DNA of 60,000 nucleotides from Cryptomeria japonica (GCF_030272615.1 NC_081414.1:768318153-768378152), one strand, 5' to 3'; shown: positions 22,239 to 35,870, numbered from the stretch's first letter. Numbers and translations: made by a program. The notes: generated by a model from the sequence alone, not told the origin.

Positions 22239-23006
22239 TGTATATGGTGAAAATGGATAACAATAATAACAAAATTGAAAGGCTAAATGAATTCAACCAC
22301 CAAACCCTAGCCTAACAACAACAAAGATCCACCATAACATATGAAGATTACCTAAGACAATGCAAATAAAATGAAATCACAAAGATTATACCATCACATG
22401 TCCAATAGGGTTTTGATCTCCATTCTTCCTATCTCCATTGATCTTGCTTGATATATTTGCTCTTAGATTTTATGTGCACAAGAGCTCAACAAAGAACAGA
22501 ATGTGGTTGCAAGTAGGATCGTAGTGTAGCCAAGTCCTTAAGATCAGTGATTAGGGTTTGATAATGAATAAAGCATCTCCTTAAATAGAAGACACAATAT
22601 GAAATGGAGGGATAAGATTGAGAGGTGTAAAAAGGAGGTCGGCTAGGATTATAGGGTAGGTAGAAGAAATAATAAAATAATGAAAGGGGTAGGTAGTGTA
22701 GGAATTAAGAGATGAATGACATGTGTCATGTGTGGAAAAGGACAATGAATTAATTAAATAAATAAAGATTTATTTATTTAATAGAAGAAATGAGATCAAT
22801 TAAATAAATAAAATATTTATTTAATTTAGGAAAAGGATAATTTAAATAAATAAATGTATTTATTTAAATGAGAAATAAGGCTAGAAGAGGATAAATGAAT
22901 GAATTAAATAAATAAAGATTTATTTAATTAATAGAAGAATTAAGCTTAGATAATTAAATAAATAAAATATTTATTTAATTAGACATGACAATTTTAAATG
23001 TCTACA
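22239..23006 (-). repeat. 5' LTR of element E
   Basis: 768 bp, TGTATATGG to GTCTACA, about 2% different from 6873-7639. It carries the same run of AT palindromes at 22740-22982. Confidence 0.96.
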
Positions 23007-23011
23007 ACTAG

Positions 23012-24287
23012 AAGCATGATTGATCCTCCTCAATTGAAGAAAAATCATCCAATTTATAGACAAATTGGAGAGAGGACAAAATTAGCATGAAGAGATTTGA
23101 AAGGAAATTTCAAATCAAGAATGAAAAATATGACAAATTATGACAAAATTGACATGCAAGATTGATTGATTGACACAATTATGACAAAATTGACATTTTC
23201 TATGCAAGATTGATTGATTGAAAATTATGACAAATTATGACAAGATTAAAATGCCATTCCCATGACAAAAGGGAAGAGAGAAAATAGCCTCCATGATTGC
23301 AACAAATGGAAGCATAAACATAGGAGAGAATTAGGGAATGAATTTAGAGGAAATATTAGAAAAATTGAAGAAAATAGGAGAAATAGAAATTAGGAATTAG
23401 GAGAAATTAGTAAATTAGAAAAATTGAAGAAAAAGATGAAATAGAAATTAGGTGAATTAATTAATAGGTTTTCATCCATTAATTAATTCATGAAAAAGAC
23501 CTAGGACTAAATAAATAGATTTATTTAACCCACCAAGAAGAAGAAAAGGATTAAATGATCAAATCATAAAACCCTAGAAATAAGAGGACAAGGAATTAGG
23601 TCAAGACAACAAGAAATTAATGTAGGTTCGATCATGATTCTGACTGACAAAGGACCAATGTTGATAAATGATTGAGATTGGTTGACAAATTGACCAAGAT
23701 TGACAAAGAGATCAAATTGATAGGCGCCAATTGACGAGGAACAATGACTAATTGATCCAAATTGACATGATTGAAAAGGACAACGATTGATGACAAATTG
23801 ATCACAAAATGACAAGATTGACCAGGACAAGGATTGATGACGAATTGATTGCAAAATGACAAGATTGACAAGGACGAGGATCGATGACGAATCGATCGCA
23901 AAATGACAAGATTGACAAGGACGAGGATCGATGATGAATCAATCACAAGATGACAAGATTGACAAGAATGAGGATTTATGATGAATCGATTGCAAAATGA
24001 AAAGATTGACAAGGATGAGGATCGATAACGAATCGATCGCAAGATGACAAGATTGACAAGAGGACAAGTATTGACCAAAATCATGACTGGAGATTGTTAT
24101 CGACAAGACCAAATTCGAAAGCGAGAAAAATGAGGAATGTAGAAGAAGGACTCGATGCTTGTAAATGATAAAGACCAAGTGCGCAACATAGAAGAAATGT
24201 TAATGCAATGCAAAAACCCTAAAATAAGGCAAAGCACAGATGTTAAAGTATGACTCCACAAGTGTTGACCATTTTTAGACATCTACA
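23012..24287 (-). repeat. 3' LTR of element D, proximal part
   Basis: This is the continuation of the D LTR after element E, matching 36714-37896. It contains a 47-bp tandem array at about 23775-24070 (unit: gacaagattgacaaggacg, then aggatcgatgacgaatcgat, then cgcaaaat) with about six units, against four to five in the other LTR. ORFs in this region read through the array and are not genes. Confidence 0.93.
23775..24070 (-). repeat. 47-bp tandem array in D 3' LTR
   Basis: About six units of 47 bp rich in GATTGACAAGG and CGATGACGAATCGATCGC. The other D LTR carries a shorter array at 37480-37680. Confidence 0.9.
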
Positions 24288-26161
24288 TTTTGTCCCTCTT
24301 TGAGACAATGTGATTCTAAGCATTGTTTCAAAGAACAATAATGAAAATGCCCCAAACAATAACAATGACATATGCATGCCCCCTTGAGGAATTGGCCGGA
24401 AAAATTGAGAAAAGAGGGCAATTGATCGATAAGAATGACAGAAAATGATAGGTTCGAACGGATCAAAAATCAGAGGTCGGATACACAAATGACAAGCAGT
24501 GGAAGGCACAACTGCCAAGACTGATGGAAGAAATATTAGTAAGAAGAAATTAGACAGAGGATAGTTAGAGATGAAGGAAAACTTGCTTTCACAAATGCAC
24601 ATGAGTAGGTGAGAACCTTTATTTATTATAGCAAAGCGGATGCAGAGCATCATGGCATTGAAGGCCAGAGCTAGAACGCAACCCCTTTTGCAAAAGATAG
24701 ACACACCGCACACAAAGAATGAGTGAAGCATCCTAGGGTGCATACATCAAGGGTCAAGGTATGTGTGGTGTTCACAAAGTGAATGTACTTATCATAGACA
24801 CCCAATGATATAGTTGCCCCAGTTTGTGACAAACATTCCACAAACAGCAAACACAACAAAGAAAAGAAAAAGGGACCACGAACCATCTCAGTCACTCTAA
24901 ATCACTCAGTGACATCATCGAGCAACATAGGAACATGATCGAAGCCAAAGATAAATTAGTAAATAGATAAGACTCACAAATTCGACCAAGTCAAACAAAC
25001 ATTTTGATCGTCATTTTCAAAAGTGGAACACAAGAATGATCATGCTGTTTGGTTCCAGGGAATGCGGCACGCCGTCTAAGATAGGACACAGTCTGGTTTT
25101 GAGTATACCACACCCTGTATAAGACCCATGATAATAATGACAAGGACAAATGATATTGATGTTGATTGATTGATATGACAATTTTGATCAGTTTGAATGT
25201 CTGGTTTGATTGAAAAATTCATCTGTTAATGCAAGATTTCAGTAAAGCGTAGTGTTGTAACATGTTATCTGTTTGTTGTCTACACAAATGTTTGATCAAT
25301 TGTCGTTGGATGTATGCTTAGCGATCTATCTATGCATAGAGGGTACCATTTATTGACAAAATGCAAAATGCCAAAGGAATTATTTTTGGATTTTGATGTT
25401 TTGAAATTTTTTTGTTCGTTTTTTTTAGGACTTTATTTGACTTTTTAGGGATTTTTTCAGGACATTATTTGATTTTTAGGGATTTTTTCAGGACATTATT
25501 TGATTTTTAGGGATTTTTTCAGGACATTATTTGATTTTTTTGATTATTTCAGGACATTATTTGATTTTTAGGGATTTTTGAAGGACATTATTTGATTTTT
25601 AGGGATTTTTTCAAGACATTATTTGATTTTTAGGGATTTTTTCAGGACATTATTTGATTTTTTTGATTATTTCATGACATTATTTGATTTTTAAGCTCCA
25701 GTAATTGATCATGACAAGGGGTGCGCACCCAATGAAATTTTGACAGACATATACAGCGGCCAGGACCAAAACATATGCACAAGGGCTGGAAACCTGAGTA
25801 TGCAAGACAATGATGTTGACCAATCACAGGCTTGGAATAGAACATTGGGTTAGGGCAAGGATAAGCATGATAAACCTGTGGGGGGAAAGTATAGCTAGGG
25901 GTCATGATAGATGGCAGAGCAATAATTTTTTACAAATGGTGCCTGTTTGCCAGGTTTTCACCATGGTACTTGCCCAAAGCACTTGTTTGATAGGTTTTCA
26001 CTAGAGGGCAAAATTTTTTTCTTTACTTTTGTTCTTTTCAATTTTTTCACTTTTATTTGATTTTTCAATTTTTCACTTTTTTTGATTTTTTTTGATTTTT
26101 TGAGCTTTTCAATTTTTTTGTATTTTTTCAGGATCATATTAAAGAACTGCTGACAAAAAAA
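24288..26161 (-). other. 3' noncoding region of element D
   Basis: It starts with the polypurine tract (24288-24304, minus strand CAAAGAGGGACAAAA) and runs to the end of integrase at 26162. It contains a 31-bp array (25427-25694), T-rich runs at 26010-26130 and a 'gccaggttttcaccatggta' segment shared with E. Unlike E it has no antisense PMD gene. ORFs here are not supported. Confidence 0.8.
25427..25694. repeat. 31-bp tandem array in D 3' region
   Basis: About nine units of AGGACATTATTTGATTTTT followed by AGGGATTTTTTC. Units four and eight share a variant (tttttttgattatttca), suggesting duplication of a four-unit block. Confidence 0.9.
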
Positions 26162-29100
26162 CTATGCCCAGTACTTGCGAAGGTGCATGCTATTTATAGG
26201 ATCTGACAAAGGTTCACCTTCTGGGGTTGAAAGCTGATATGCCCCCGAGCCATAGGCTGCAATAACTATGAAATGCCCAACCCAATTAGGTTCAAACTTT
26301 CCTTTGATGATGTCAGTAGATTGTGCATTCTTCGGGTTCGCCTTTAAGACCAAATCTCCCACTTCGAAGTGTCGCCCTTTGACCTTCTTATTATAAGAGT
26401 GATGGAGATGGTTTTGATATGCCTACAAATGTGTCAAGGCTGTCTGACGTTTCTCATCTAACATCTCAAGCTGATGCAACTGAGAGACTCTGTGCGTCTC
26501 ATTATCAATCAAATTTTGTGGGGAAACACGCAAAGAGGCAATTTCCACTTCCAAGGGTAAAATGGCTTCCACACCATACACTAAGGAATAAGGTGTTGCG
26601 CTAGTAGGTGTGCGGATGGAAGTACGATAAGCCCATAGTGCTAGATTCAACTGTACATGCCAATCTCGACTAGTGTCATTGACGACCTTTTTCAGGATCT
26701 TAATGATGGTTTTATTTGATGCTTCAGCTTGACCATTACTTTGTGGATAATAAGGACTAGAGAAACGGTGTTGGATGCGAAACTTTTCATAGAGTTCCTT
26801 GACATCTTTATTTTTAAATGGACGACCATTATCTGTGACAATTGCAAGGGGAACCCCATATCTGCATATGATATAATTCAGTAGAAACTTTGAAATTTGG
26901 ACACCAATGATATAGGTCCTGGGGGTAGTCTCGATCCATTTTGTAAAGTATTCTATGGCCGTGATGATGAATTTGTGTCCATTTGCAAATGTCGAGTGAA
27001 TCTTGCCAATAAGATCCAATCCCCATTGAGAAAAGGGCCACAGAGATATGACAGAGTGAAGTTCTTGGGCTGGCGCATGAATGTAATTTCCGTGGATTTG
27101 GCATTTGTAGCATTTCTTGACAAAATCATGAACATCCTTTTCCATAGTGGGCCAATAATACCCAACATGAATCAACTTTTTAGCTAGACTCAGACCATTG
27201 AAATGGCCCCCACATATACCATCATGAACCTCATGTAAAGATGTTTGTGCCTCGTCAGAATCCAAACACCTAAGGAGGGTGTGGTCAAAGGAACGACGGT
27301 AAAGGGTGTCTGCGATGATGACATATTTGGCTATCTGGCGGATGAAGGCTTGGTGTTGGTTAGAGGAAAGGTTAGGTGGTAAGGTTTGAGATTTCAAATA
27401 TTGATAGATGTGATTGTACCATGGGGAATTAGGACCAACAAGAACACACATCACATCTACTGTCAGAATTTCAAAAGAAGGGATAAGCAACTGTTCGACC
27501 AAAAATTCACATCTGTCCATATTGTGGGGCATATTTAACATGGAAGCAATAGTTGCCATAACATCTGCTGACTTGTTTTGAATTCTTGGAACTTGACTGA
27601 AATGGATAGCCGTAAATTTTGTCTTGAAGAAATCCACCATATGCTTGTAGGGAATAAGCTTTTCATCTTTCATTTCATAGTCATCATTCACTTGACGGAT
27701 GACTAACTGGGAATCTCCATAGACTTGCAAATGTGTGATGTTCTAGTGGATCGCTACTCGGAGTCCTGTGACCAGAGCTTCATATTCTGCAATATTATTG
27801 GTACAATGGAAAGTTATTCTATAGGATTTGGGAATAGCATCACCTTGAGGGGTGACAAACAATATACCTACTCTGGACCTAAATTTGGTATGGGATCCAT
27901 CAAAATATAACTTCCATTCATTAGAAGATGTGAGAGCAAAGACTAATTCATCTGGAAAATCCGTCAACATTGGATGATCATCATGAATAGGTGCCTCTAT
28001 AAATTGATCTGCTATGATTTGTCCTTTTATTGCCTTTCTCTCAATGTACTCAATATCAAACTCACTGAGGATCATAACCCACTTTGCTAGGCGACCTGTC
28101 AAAGCTGCCCTACCAAGCAAGTATTTCAAGGGATCAATTTTTGCAACTAATAATGTTTGATGATTTAACATATAGTGTCGAAGCTTCTGTGTTGCAAATA
28201 CCACTGCTAAACATGCCCGTTCAATAGTTGAATAATTCAGTTCATAGCCCACTAGTGTCCGACTGATATAATAAATAGCCCATTCTTTGCCTTTCTCATC
28301 CTATTGGGGTAAGAGAACTCCCAGTGTCATTTCAGTTGCAGAAATATACAATATGAATGGCTTCCCTTCTATAGGAGGCATTAGAATAGGTGGTGACAAT
28401 AGATAATGCTTGAGAGTTTGAAATGCTGATTGACATTGCTCAGTCCATTTAAAAGTGACACCTTTATGCAATAAATGTTGGAAGGGATGACATTTGTCTG
28501 CCAATTGAGCTATAAACCGGTGGATTGACTGTAACTTTCCTTGTAGACTTCTTAGTTGACAGAGATTTGAAGGAGGAGGCATATCCATTATTGCTTTAAC
28601 CTTTTCAGGGTCTACTTCGATGCCTCTGTGAGAAACAATGTACCCTAATAATTTTTCAGCTGTGACACCAAAGACATATTTCTTTGGGTTGAGTCTGAGC
28701 TTCTAGGTTTCCATTCGATCAAAGATTGGGCCAAGGATGGCTAGATGACTATCTCTTGTGACAAATTTGCATAATAGGTCATCAACATAGTCTTCCATCA
28801 AAGCATGCATAAAATCATGGAAAATTGTTGTCATAGCTCTTTGATATGTTGCGCCAGCATTTTTAAGACCAAAAGGCATCACATTCTAGCAGTAGGTACC
28901 CCAAGCACATGTGAATGTAGTCTTATGTTGATCTTCAGGAGCAATGCGAATTTGATTATATCCAAAAAAACCATCCATCAATGATAGCATCTCATATCCG
29001 GTAGTCATGTCAACTATGATGTCAATATTCGGTAGTGGAAAATTCATCTTTAGGGCATGCTTTATTAAGATCCCTAAAATCCATACAGATTCTGATGCCC

Positions 29101-29375
29101 CCAGTTACTTTGCTAACTGGTACCAAATTTGAAATCCAGTCTGCATAATCAATGGATCTGATAAAGCCCACATCTAATAATTTTTTTAGTTCTACCTTGA
29201 CCAAGAGAGCCACCTGGGGATGCATCTTTCTGAGTTTCTGTTTGATGGGCTTGGCATCTGATTTTAATGGCAAGTGATGAAGGACTAATTCTGGATCAAG
29301 GCCGGGCATATCTGCATAGGACCATGCAAAACTGATCTTCTTCTCAAGAAAGAAATTGACAAAATCTATCTTTTC
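26162..29375 (-). pseudogene. Element D RT, two RNase H domains and integrase
   Basis: Minus strand, in order: RT (KKLLDVGFIRSIDYADWIS, ICMDFRDLNKACPKDEF, then after a frameshift near 29030 LMDGFFGYNQIRIAPEDQ and EDYVDDLL near 28785-28800); gypsy RNase H (about 28590-28030, ISRTLVGYELNYSTIERAC); second RNase H (about 27915-27640, LYFDGSHTKFRSRVGILF, GDSQLVIRQ); integrase with HHCC (near 27220-27070), catalytic GLDLIGKI, VTDNGRPF and SNGQAEASN, and C-terminus INSMHLRKYWA ending at 26162. Integrase runs for 435 codons without a stop. RT has stops near 28888 and 28704 and RNase H has one near 27743. Catalytic residues of RT and integrase remain. Confidence 0.93.
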
Positions 29376-31427
29376 CTATTTTGATAGAGAAGTAGTGAAA
29401 TGAATGACCTTAGGGTTGTCAGGTGTACCCAAATTTATCTCTTCGGTCATTTCCACAAGCAATGTTGATTTATCTTGACTTGACAAGGGTATGTCCAATC
29501 TTCCACCTTTGGGTGCCTCAGAGATGTTTTCACTCGCAGGTACGTCTTTTATTTTTACTTTTTCATGATCAGAGAGTGCCTTACGGTTTTCACTCAAAGA
29601 CCTATTCTTTTGATTTTTTACTTTTTCTTTTTCATTTTTATGACTAGAAGATGGAGTTGACTCCCCAATATATGCTATAGAATCTAAATCAATAGCAAAC
29701 CCTGCCTTATGATCACCTTGTGGTATGCCTTCCCGTAGTCCAAGGAATTCTGCAATTGCTTCGTCATTTTGAAAACAATCCAATTTGAGTGGTTCTTGTT
29801 GGTCCTGTCGGATAAGATGTGGATAAACAAGGGGCATGTCATCATCGATTTTAAGGAGAGAGAGGGCCGAGATGGTAAAGATGTAAACGTCTGTGTTGTC
29901 ACTATCTGAACTGCTCGTATTTGATTCAGAGCTTGGGTTCCAGAATGATTCTATCCAAGCATTAGGACATGTCTTAGGTGGGCAAGTTATTTCATGTTTA
30001 TCTTCCATGGGTAAATCATCAGGGTCAAGGAAAACATTTTCAAGGGCATAGGAGCTAGAAGAAAAGGAACTCCACTCCCATTTATTGGAATCAATTTCAG
30101 GTCAGGTATCCTCAGGTGTTGTTTCATCATTAGAGTCATGTCCCTTTCTACACGTGGTCACTTTGGTAGATGAGGGTCCAATTCGCAATGGTACAAAACC
30201 TAACCCTAAATTTGGAGGTCACATCTTGGGTATAATAGGTTCTAGTCTTCCTTTCTTGTCAGGGCCCAAGCCACTGCAGCCATCATATCCCTTTTTCTGT
30301 AGCATAGTAAACCCTTTGCCATACCGCTCCACTGGCAACTTGACAGGTTGTGTAAAGCCAATCTATTACATCATCATCCAAAGTTTCTTTGTTAAATTCA
30401 CCCCATTTTGTAAATGTAGTGGGGGGCTGATATTGAATGACTATCTTAGGTTCCTTTTGCAACAAATGTGGTTTTCCATGTGATTTTGGAGATATTGGTA
30501 AATTCCCAATGAGGTATGTTTGAGCCATTGAATACTCTTCGCATCCTTGGTCCTGTATCTTCAATTTTCCTTTGACAACATCTAACAATTCATTAGGATC
30601 CACATAATTATGTGAGTGGGCCTCTCTATTGACTGGACTTGTTGCTTTGAGGAATCCTTTAGATTAGCACAAAATTGAAATGGATTACAATCTCCTGGAA
30701 TTGTTATCTCAGTCCCATTGTAAGGATATTTTAAACACTGATGATAAGTAGATGGAACTGCTTTCATTGTGTGGATCCACGTACGACCAAGAATCATATT
30801 GTAAGGGAGATCAAGGTCTAAGACCTACAGGAAAGTGTTTTCTGTCACTAGACCGACTCTGGTAGGTAATGAAATTACCCCTTTAGATGGACGCTTAGCA
30901 TCATCATATGCTTTGATTGTTATTCTTCTGGAAGAATCAATGTCATTTTCTGTATAACCAAGACCAATGACCACTCTCAAGGTATAGATGTTAAGACCTA
31001 CTCTGCCATCTATCAAGACTCATCGGATCTTGCAATTATGGACAAAGACTTCAAGATGTAAAGGATCATTATGAGGGAGCTTATTAGGAGAAATATCATT
31101 ATCAGAAAAGGTGAGGTGTTGGGAAATAGCTAGATGTCCAATTCAGGCTTGAAACTAGTCAATATCAATGTCTGTCAGGACAATGGACTCATTTAAAGCT
31201 TTATCTAGGACTGCGCAATGTATAGGGGACATTTTCAACAACTCAAGAATTGATATTTGTGCAGGTGTCTTCCCCAGATGATTTAGGAGATTATACTGAC
31301 TCGTAGGAGTTGATTTGGGAGGAATTGCGGGAGCTCCTTTCAGGACTATTTTGGATTGATGAGTGGTGACTACGCAAGAAGGATCTTGTCCCTTTATTCT
31401 TATGGTGGAAACATACTCATTTGACGC
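29376..31427 (-). pseudogene. Element D protease, G-patch-like segment and Pol linker
   Basis: The protease motif reads VLIDGRVGLNIY (about 30990-31020), where E has DGGAG, so the active-site glycine-alanine pair is lost. NMILGRTWIHTM follows near 30770. A G-patch-like segment (YGKGFTMLQKKGYDGCSGLG, GRLEPI) lies at about 30215-30330. An acidic linker with SSESNTSSSDSDNTD (about 29890-29940) leads towards RT. A TGA stands one codon before VLIDG, as in E. Several other stops and frame changes are present. Confidence 0.85.
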
Positions 31428-34362
31428 TCAAAAACAATTGATGACATTGTTATACCTAGTATTTGCATAATTAAGATTTGCTGTTTGGGTAGAGTTTGAA
31501 GAAGATGCTTTACCCTTATCATGATCAAGCAAAGGAGTTTTAAAAATTGTATGATCAGTGTTAGAGGTCACGTTGGGCGGGTCTACCTCAATTACTCCTT
31601 GATCTAACAAGTTTTGAATCATATGTTTCAATTCAAAACACGATGCGGTTTTATGTCCTTTTGACCGATGGTATTCACAATATGCATTATCATTCCACCA
31701 ATGCGGCTTTACCAATGGTTCTGCCTTGATATCTGGTAACTTGATAAACTTTGCTTGTATTAATTGTTTCATTACTGACTCAATAGGCTCTCCCAATGGC
31801 GTAAACTATTGAGGAGGCCCATCCCTTGATCGGAAAGTTTTTCGTTGCTAGTTTTGTTGCTGACCTTGTTGTCGATTACATTGTTGAGTATATTGTTGGT
31901 ATTGCGGCTATTGAGTAACATTGCTTGTTGGTGTTTGATTTGTTCCATAGTCGACATATTAGGAGCACTCAATTTCTTTATTGTGAACGTGGGTTGATTT
32001 GCATTCACTGCTCTTGCGTCAACAACTCCATCATTAGTGACATTCTTGTTTTTGTACCAAAATCTATTTTTGTCCCCTGAATTGTTTGTGTTGTCATTGT
32101 CTTTGTTGAGCTTAATGATTCCCTTAGGTACAAGAGTAGTTTCAATGTTCATCCCTTTCTTAATGAGTTTCTCAATGGTACTGGGACTTTTCAATTTGAG
32201 TTCATACATCATTTCTGGGACCAAATTTTGAATAAATAAGTTCACTTGTTGTTCTTCAGGTATATCTAGGGAAGAACGACTATACAAGCTTCGCCATCAT
32301 TGCAAGAAAGTCACTAATGGTTCACCTTGCTTTTTCTTGGTGTTTCATAAATCTGACATGGTCACTTCACTGTCAATGTTGAATGCGAAGTGGGATATAA
32401 ACTTTTGAGCCAATTCCGACCAAGTCTTTATATTCCCTAGCAAATGCGAATACCAATCCATGGCTTGTCCTGTGAGACTTCGTGCGAATAAGTGCATTAA
32501 ATATGTTTCCTCATAACTCACTTCAGTACATGCTGTGAAAAATACTCAAATATGGTCTTTTGGATTGCCATTCCCTTTATATTTCTCAAAATTAGGTGCC
32601 TCAAAATTCTTAGGGAAGGGAGGCATGTACAAGTTCTTGTCAAATGGATTAGGACATAAATCTTGATCTGTGTACAATTTCTTTGTTCCTTTGGTTTCCA
32701 ATGCGTCGACTTGTCATTGCAACTTCTCAAGCTGTTGTGCAAATGTGTTAGGTATTGAAGATTTTGGAAGTTCATCATTCACTCTTGGGTGTACTCCTTG
32801 TCGATACATCCTGCTCTCCATTGGCTGCTGATGCTCAGAAATTGCTGTCTTTGGTGTCTCTGGCATATAAAGTTCTTGATACAACTCTTGTTGCTATGGT
32901 TGTGCCATGCCTTGACATTGACCCTGTTGCTGTGCTTCTTGTGGTGGAATCATGATTTGTAGCCTTGGTTGATATTGCAATTGAGGGTGTTGTTGATATT
33001 GCATAGACATCAATTGTGGTTGTGAAGTATGATAATTTGTTTGTCTTGGCACATGTTGTTGTTGATGTTGACGAATCAGAATTTGCAGACTTTGTGCCAA
33101 TTGTTGTTGTCTTGATGTAAATCCCATCATTTGCAAAAAACTTTGTTTGGGAGGTTTTTGTTGTTTCTCTTTGAGATGGGGTACGACACTCACCTTTACT
33201 TGCTGTGTTGTTTGTCCAATCCACTGTGGTGGTTGCAAGTTTGAATTAACTTGTAATGGTGCAAAAGACACCGCAACATGTTGTTGAATGTGATATTGTT
33301 GTTGTTGTGCATTGCTTGTTTGCACATTCGATTGTGCCTTTTGTGTATTACTCAATTGTTGTAACATTTGTTGTTGGTGCAAACCACTATTTGTGGCTCT
33401 TTGTGTTGCCATTATCGAAGGATCTCTCACAATATTTTGCATAACAGGTACTTGAGTATTTGGCAAATATATTGAACTTAATGGGACATAGGAACTTTGT
33501 TGCATTGTGGAATTGTTTTGGACATTGGTAAGATCAGGCATTCCAGTCGTAAAGCTTTCTTGCATCTTAGATTTTGATCCACTTGTAATTATTCGAGGAA
33601 TCATTTCTTGTTGAGGGACAGCTATCAATATTTGTGTGGCCCTCATTTGATCTTGTGTTTATTAAATAATAGATTTTTTATTGTTTCAAATGGTGACTTT
33701 TGAGGAATAGTCACTGTCAACATTTCTGAAGCACGTTTACTCATCAAGGTGTGTTGGTTTTCTTGTTGCTCATTTTCTTCATTTGGATATGGGGAGAAAC
33801 TTAACAGCTCACCACCTTGTTGTTTTTGCACATTAATTTGTGCATTTGAGGAGGTCACATTACTCATCATATCAAGATATTTTTGTGGAAACATCTTAAA
33901 GACCTTATTCAAGAATTTATCCATCTTTTTTGTCAACTTCGGATCTTTAAGGAACATATCAACATTATCGGAAGCATTGGAATCTGATGAAGAATCTGGT
34001 AAAACATTTGGATTTATTTCTTGTTGATTGCCTTGATCTAAACCAAATCCTTGTGAAAGAGTTTGTTCCTCATGTAATGTTTGAATTTCATGTTGCAGGT
34101 TCAGTTGATTCCAGTCAAAAGGTGCATTTCCTCTTGGTGTTGGTGGAACACTCCCATACCCTGGTTTCATGGGTACAAACAATGGCTCATATAATGGAGG
34201 TGGTCCAAGTTGAACCATTCCATATGGTGGTAAGGATGTGTTTGACGAACCTTCAATTTGTAATGATTGACTAGGTTGAAACTATGAGTTTGATACATTG
34301 TCAATGGGTTGATATGTTGGTTCGCCCATCTTCTTAGATTTTGACTTTGTTTCAACAGGCAT
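31428..34362 (-). pseudogene. Element D gag with Gln-rich region
   Basis: The start at ATG 34362 (MPVETKSKSKKMGEP) is chosen because the frame then contains the rest of gag. A frameshift near 33650 and stops near 34282, 32896 and 32540 break it. Order: N-terminal Ser/Asp-rich part, a Gln-rich low-complexity part at about 32890-33500 (LHQQQMLQQLSN, QQQQYHIQQH, RQHQQQHVPRQ), the gag core (NFEKYKGNGNPKDHI, DWYSHLLGNIKTWSELAQKF, about 32600-32390), and a CX2HX4HX4C zinc motif (CEYHRSKGHKTASC, about 31645-31690). Length near 975 codons is well above E gag, mainly because of the Gln-rich insert. Confidence 0.88.
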
Positions 34363-35389
34363 GTCACTATGCAAATGCAATATTTTTTGGGATTTTTTGA
34401 TTTTAAAAGGATGATGTATGATATGCAACTAAATGTAACCTAAATAGATGAAAATGCAATCTATGGCAAGAATGCAACCTATGTTTTTGTTGTTTTTCAA
34501 GATTTAGACAAACTTTTTGAAATGCAAACCTAAAGACTCAACCTTAGGAAGTTGAAATGAAGCCAAGACCTTAAAGGACAAAGGACCAAATGAAAATAGG
34601 ACAAATTGAAAATGTCTCACCTATATGCTTGGATACTAAGCTAGGTTTGACAAAAATGATATTAATGAGAGGACAAATTTTAGACAAGGTCAAGACTCCC
34701 TAACAACAACTTAGGGTATTATCCAAAGTTTTGATTTTCCAAGTTTGACAAATCAAATTTTTGAGATTAAATGCAGGAAGGCAATGATTATGACAATGAG
34801 TAAGGACATGGAAATTATCTAAGGATATGATATGACAAGATGAAGCCAAGACAAGATGACAATACAATAACAAGGATATGCGAAGACAAATGACTTGGAA
34901 TATGCAAAATGCAACCTAGGCAAGACCTAATTTTAGCATGACAAGGATAATGTAGGAATGTCACCTAAATGGAAATCTAGCTTGGATATGACAATGAAAT
35001 GCAAACTTAGGGAAAATGATCTTGGACCTAAGTGCAAAATGAGGATGCTTGCAATGAAAAGGACTAAAATGAAAGGAGATGACAATATGCCTTAGGACCT
35101 AAGTGGGACTATGCAAAACCTAGCCTAAAGTGACATGAAGTTTGAAATAAAGACATTCAATGTTTTGACAAGCCATGTTCAAATGTTGGATGAATACTTG
35201 GACAAATTTGGACTTTTGTTTGGATTTTGTTTTGAATTTGAAGGTTGTTGATTTTGAAAACCCAAGTTGATTATGAGCACTTTTTGAAAGTTTATTTTTT
35301 TGATTTAACCTTTGACAATCACGGAAGACAAAATGTTTGTTTGACTTTGACTCAAGACAATCAAGCACATTTATAGCAAATCCTATGGC

Positions 35390-35870
35390 TGGCAAGGGCA
35401 ATATCTATTGAATCCTCTAATCAAAATACAACACTCAGCTGGATAGCTAGACGCTTGGTAGAACTGGCTCCCCCTTACAGTGCACTCACTTCTCAGGCAT
35501 ACCAAGCTTCGAGTTCAAGGGGCATCACTTCCCAAGAACTTGCTATCTCTAACTAAGGAGCACATGAGAGGTGTCTTCGGCATGCACGTATCACAATGCT
35601 TGAGCCAATAGATAGAAGGATTTTGGCCTCTAAAAACAAGAGATTCTAGTAAGGGCATCCGTCCAGGTGGGTATTGATCCGGTGAATAAATCGTCGCAAT
35701 ACCATTCCAGCACCTGTTGTCTACAACTTTCATTGCATCCATAGTTATTTAGAGTGGTTCGGAAGAGCTTTGCTTTAGCCCATCACCACTTTGGGTCGTT
35801 CCCTCTCACCAATGCCTGTGCGAAGTGCCAAGCAAATCGGGAGGCAGGCCCAATTCTAAGGGTTAAAACA
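35390..35870 (-). other. Conserved leader block of element D
   Basis: Counterpart of 20941-21515 in E. CTAGTAAGGGCATCCG is at 35646-35661 and 'caccactttgggtcgttcc' near 35784. Spacing between islands is similar to that in E. Confidence 0.7.

Larger units (their letters stand above)
6873..23006 (-). mobile_element. Ty3/gypsy Tat-lineage element E (minus) with antisense PMD gene
   Basis: This is the youngest and innermost element, 16.1 kb, inserted in the 3' LTR of D with TSD ACTAG. The LTRs (6873-7639 and 22239-23006) differ at about 17 of 767 positions by hand count, near 2%. On the minus strand it has a primer-binding site, a 2.2-kb leader, gag, protease, G-patch-like segment, RT, RNase H, second RNase H and integrase ending at 12513. 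A 4.9-kb region between integrase and the 3' LTR carries an antisense, intron-containing PMD gene. Catalytic residues of protease, RT and integrase are retained, but stops and one frameshift make it non-autonomous today. Confidence 0.95.

Noticed and set aside
23564-24282. Overlapping Ser/Leu/Ile-rich minus-strand ORFs of up to 150 codons (also 37335-37787)
   Set aside because: They are products of the 47-bp tandem array in the D LTRs. The unit length is not a multiple of three and the frames differ.
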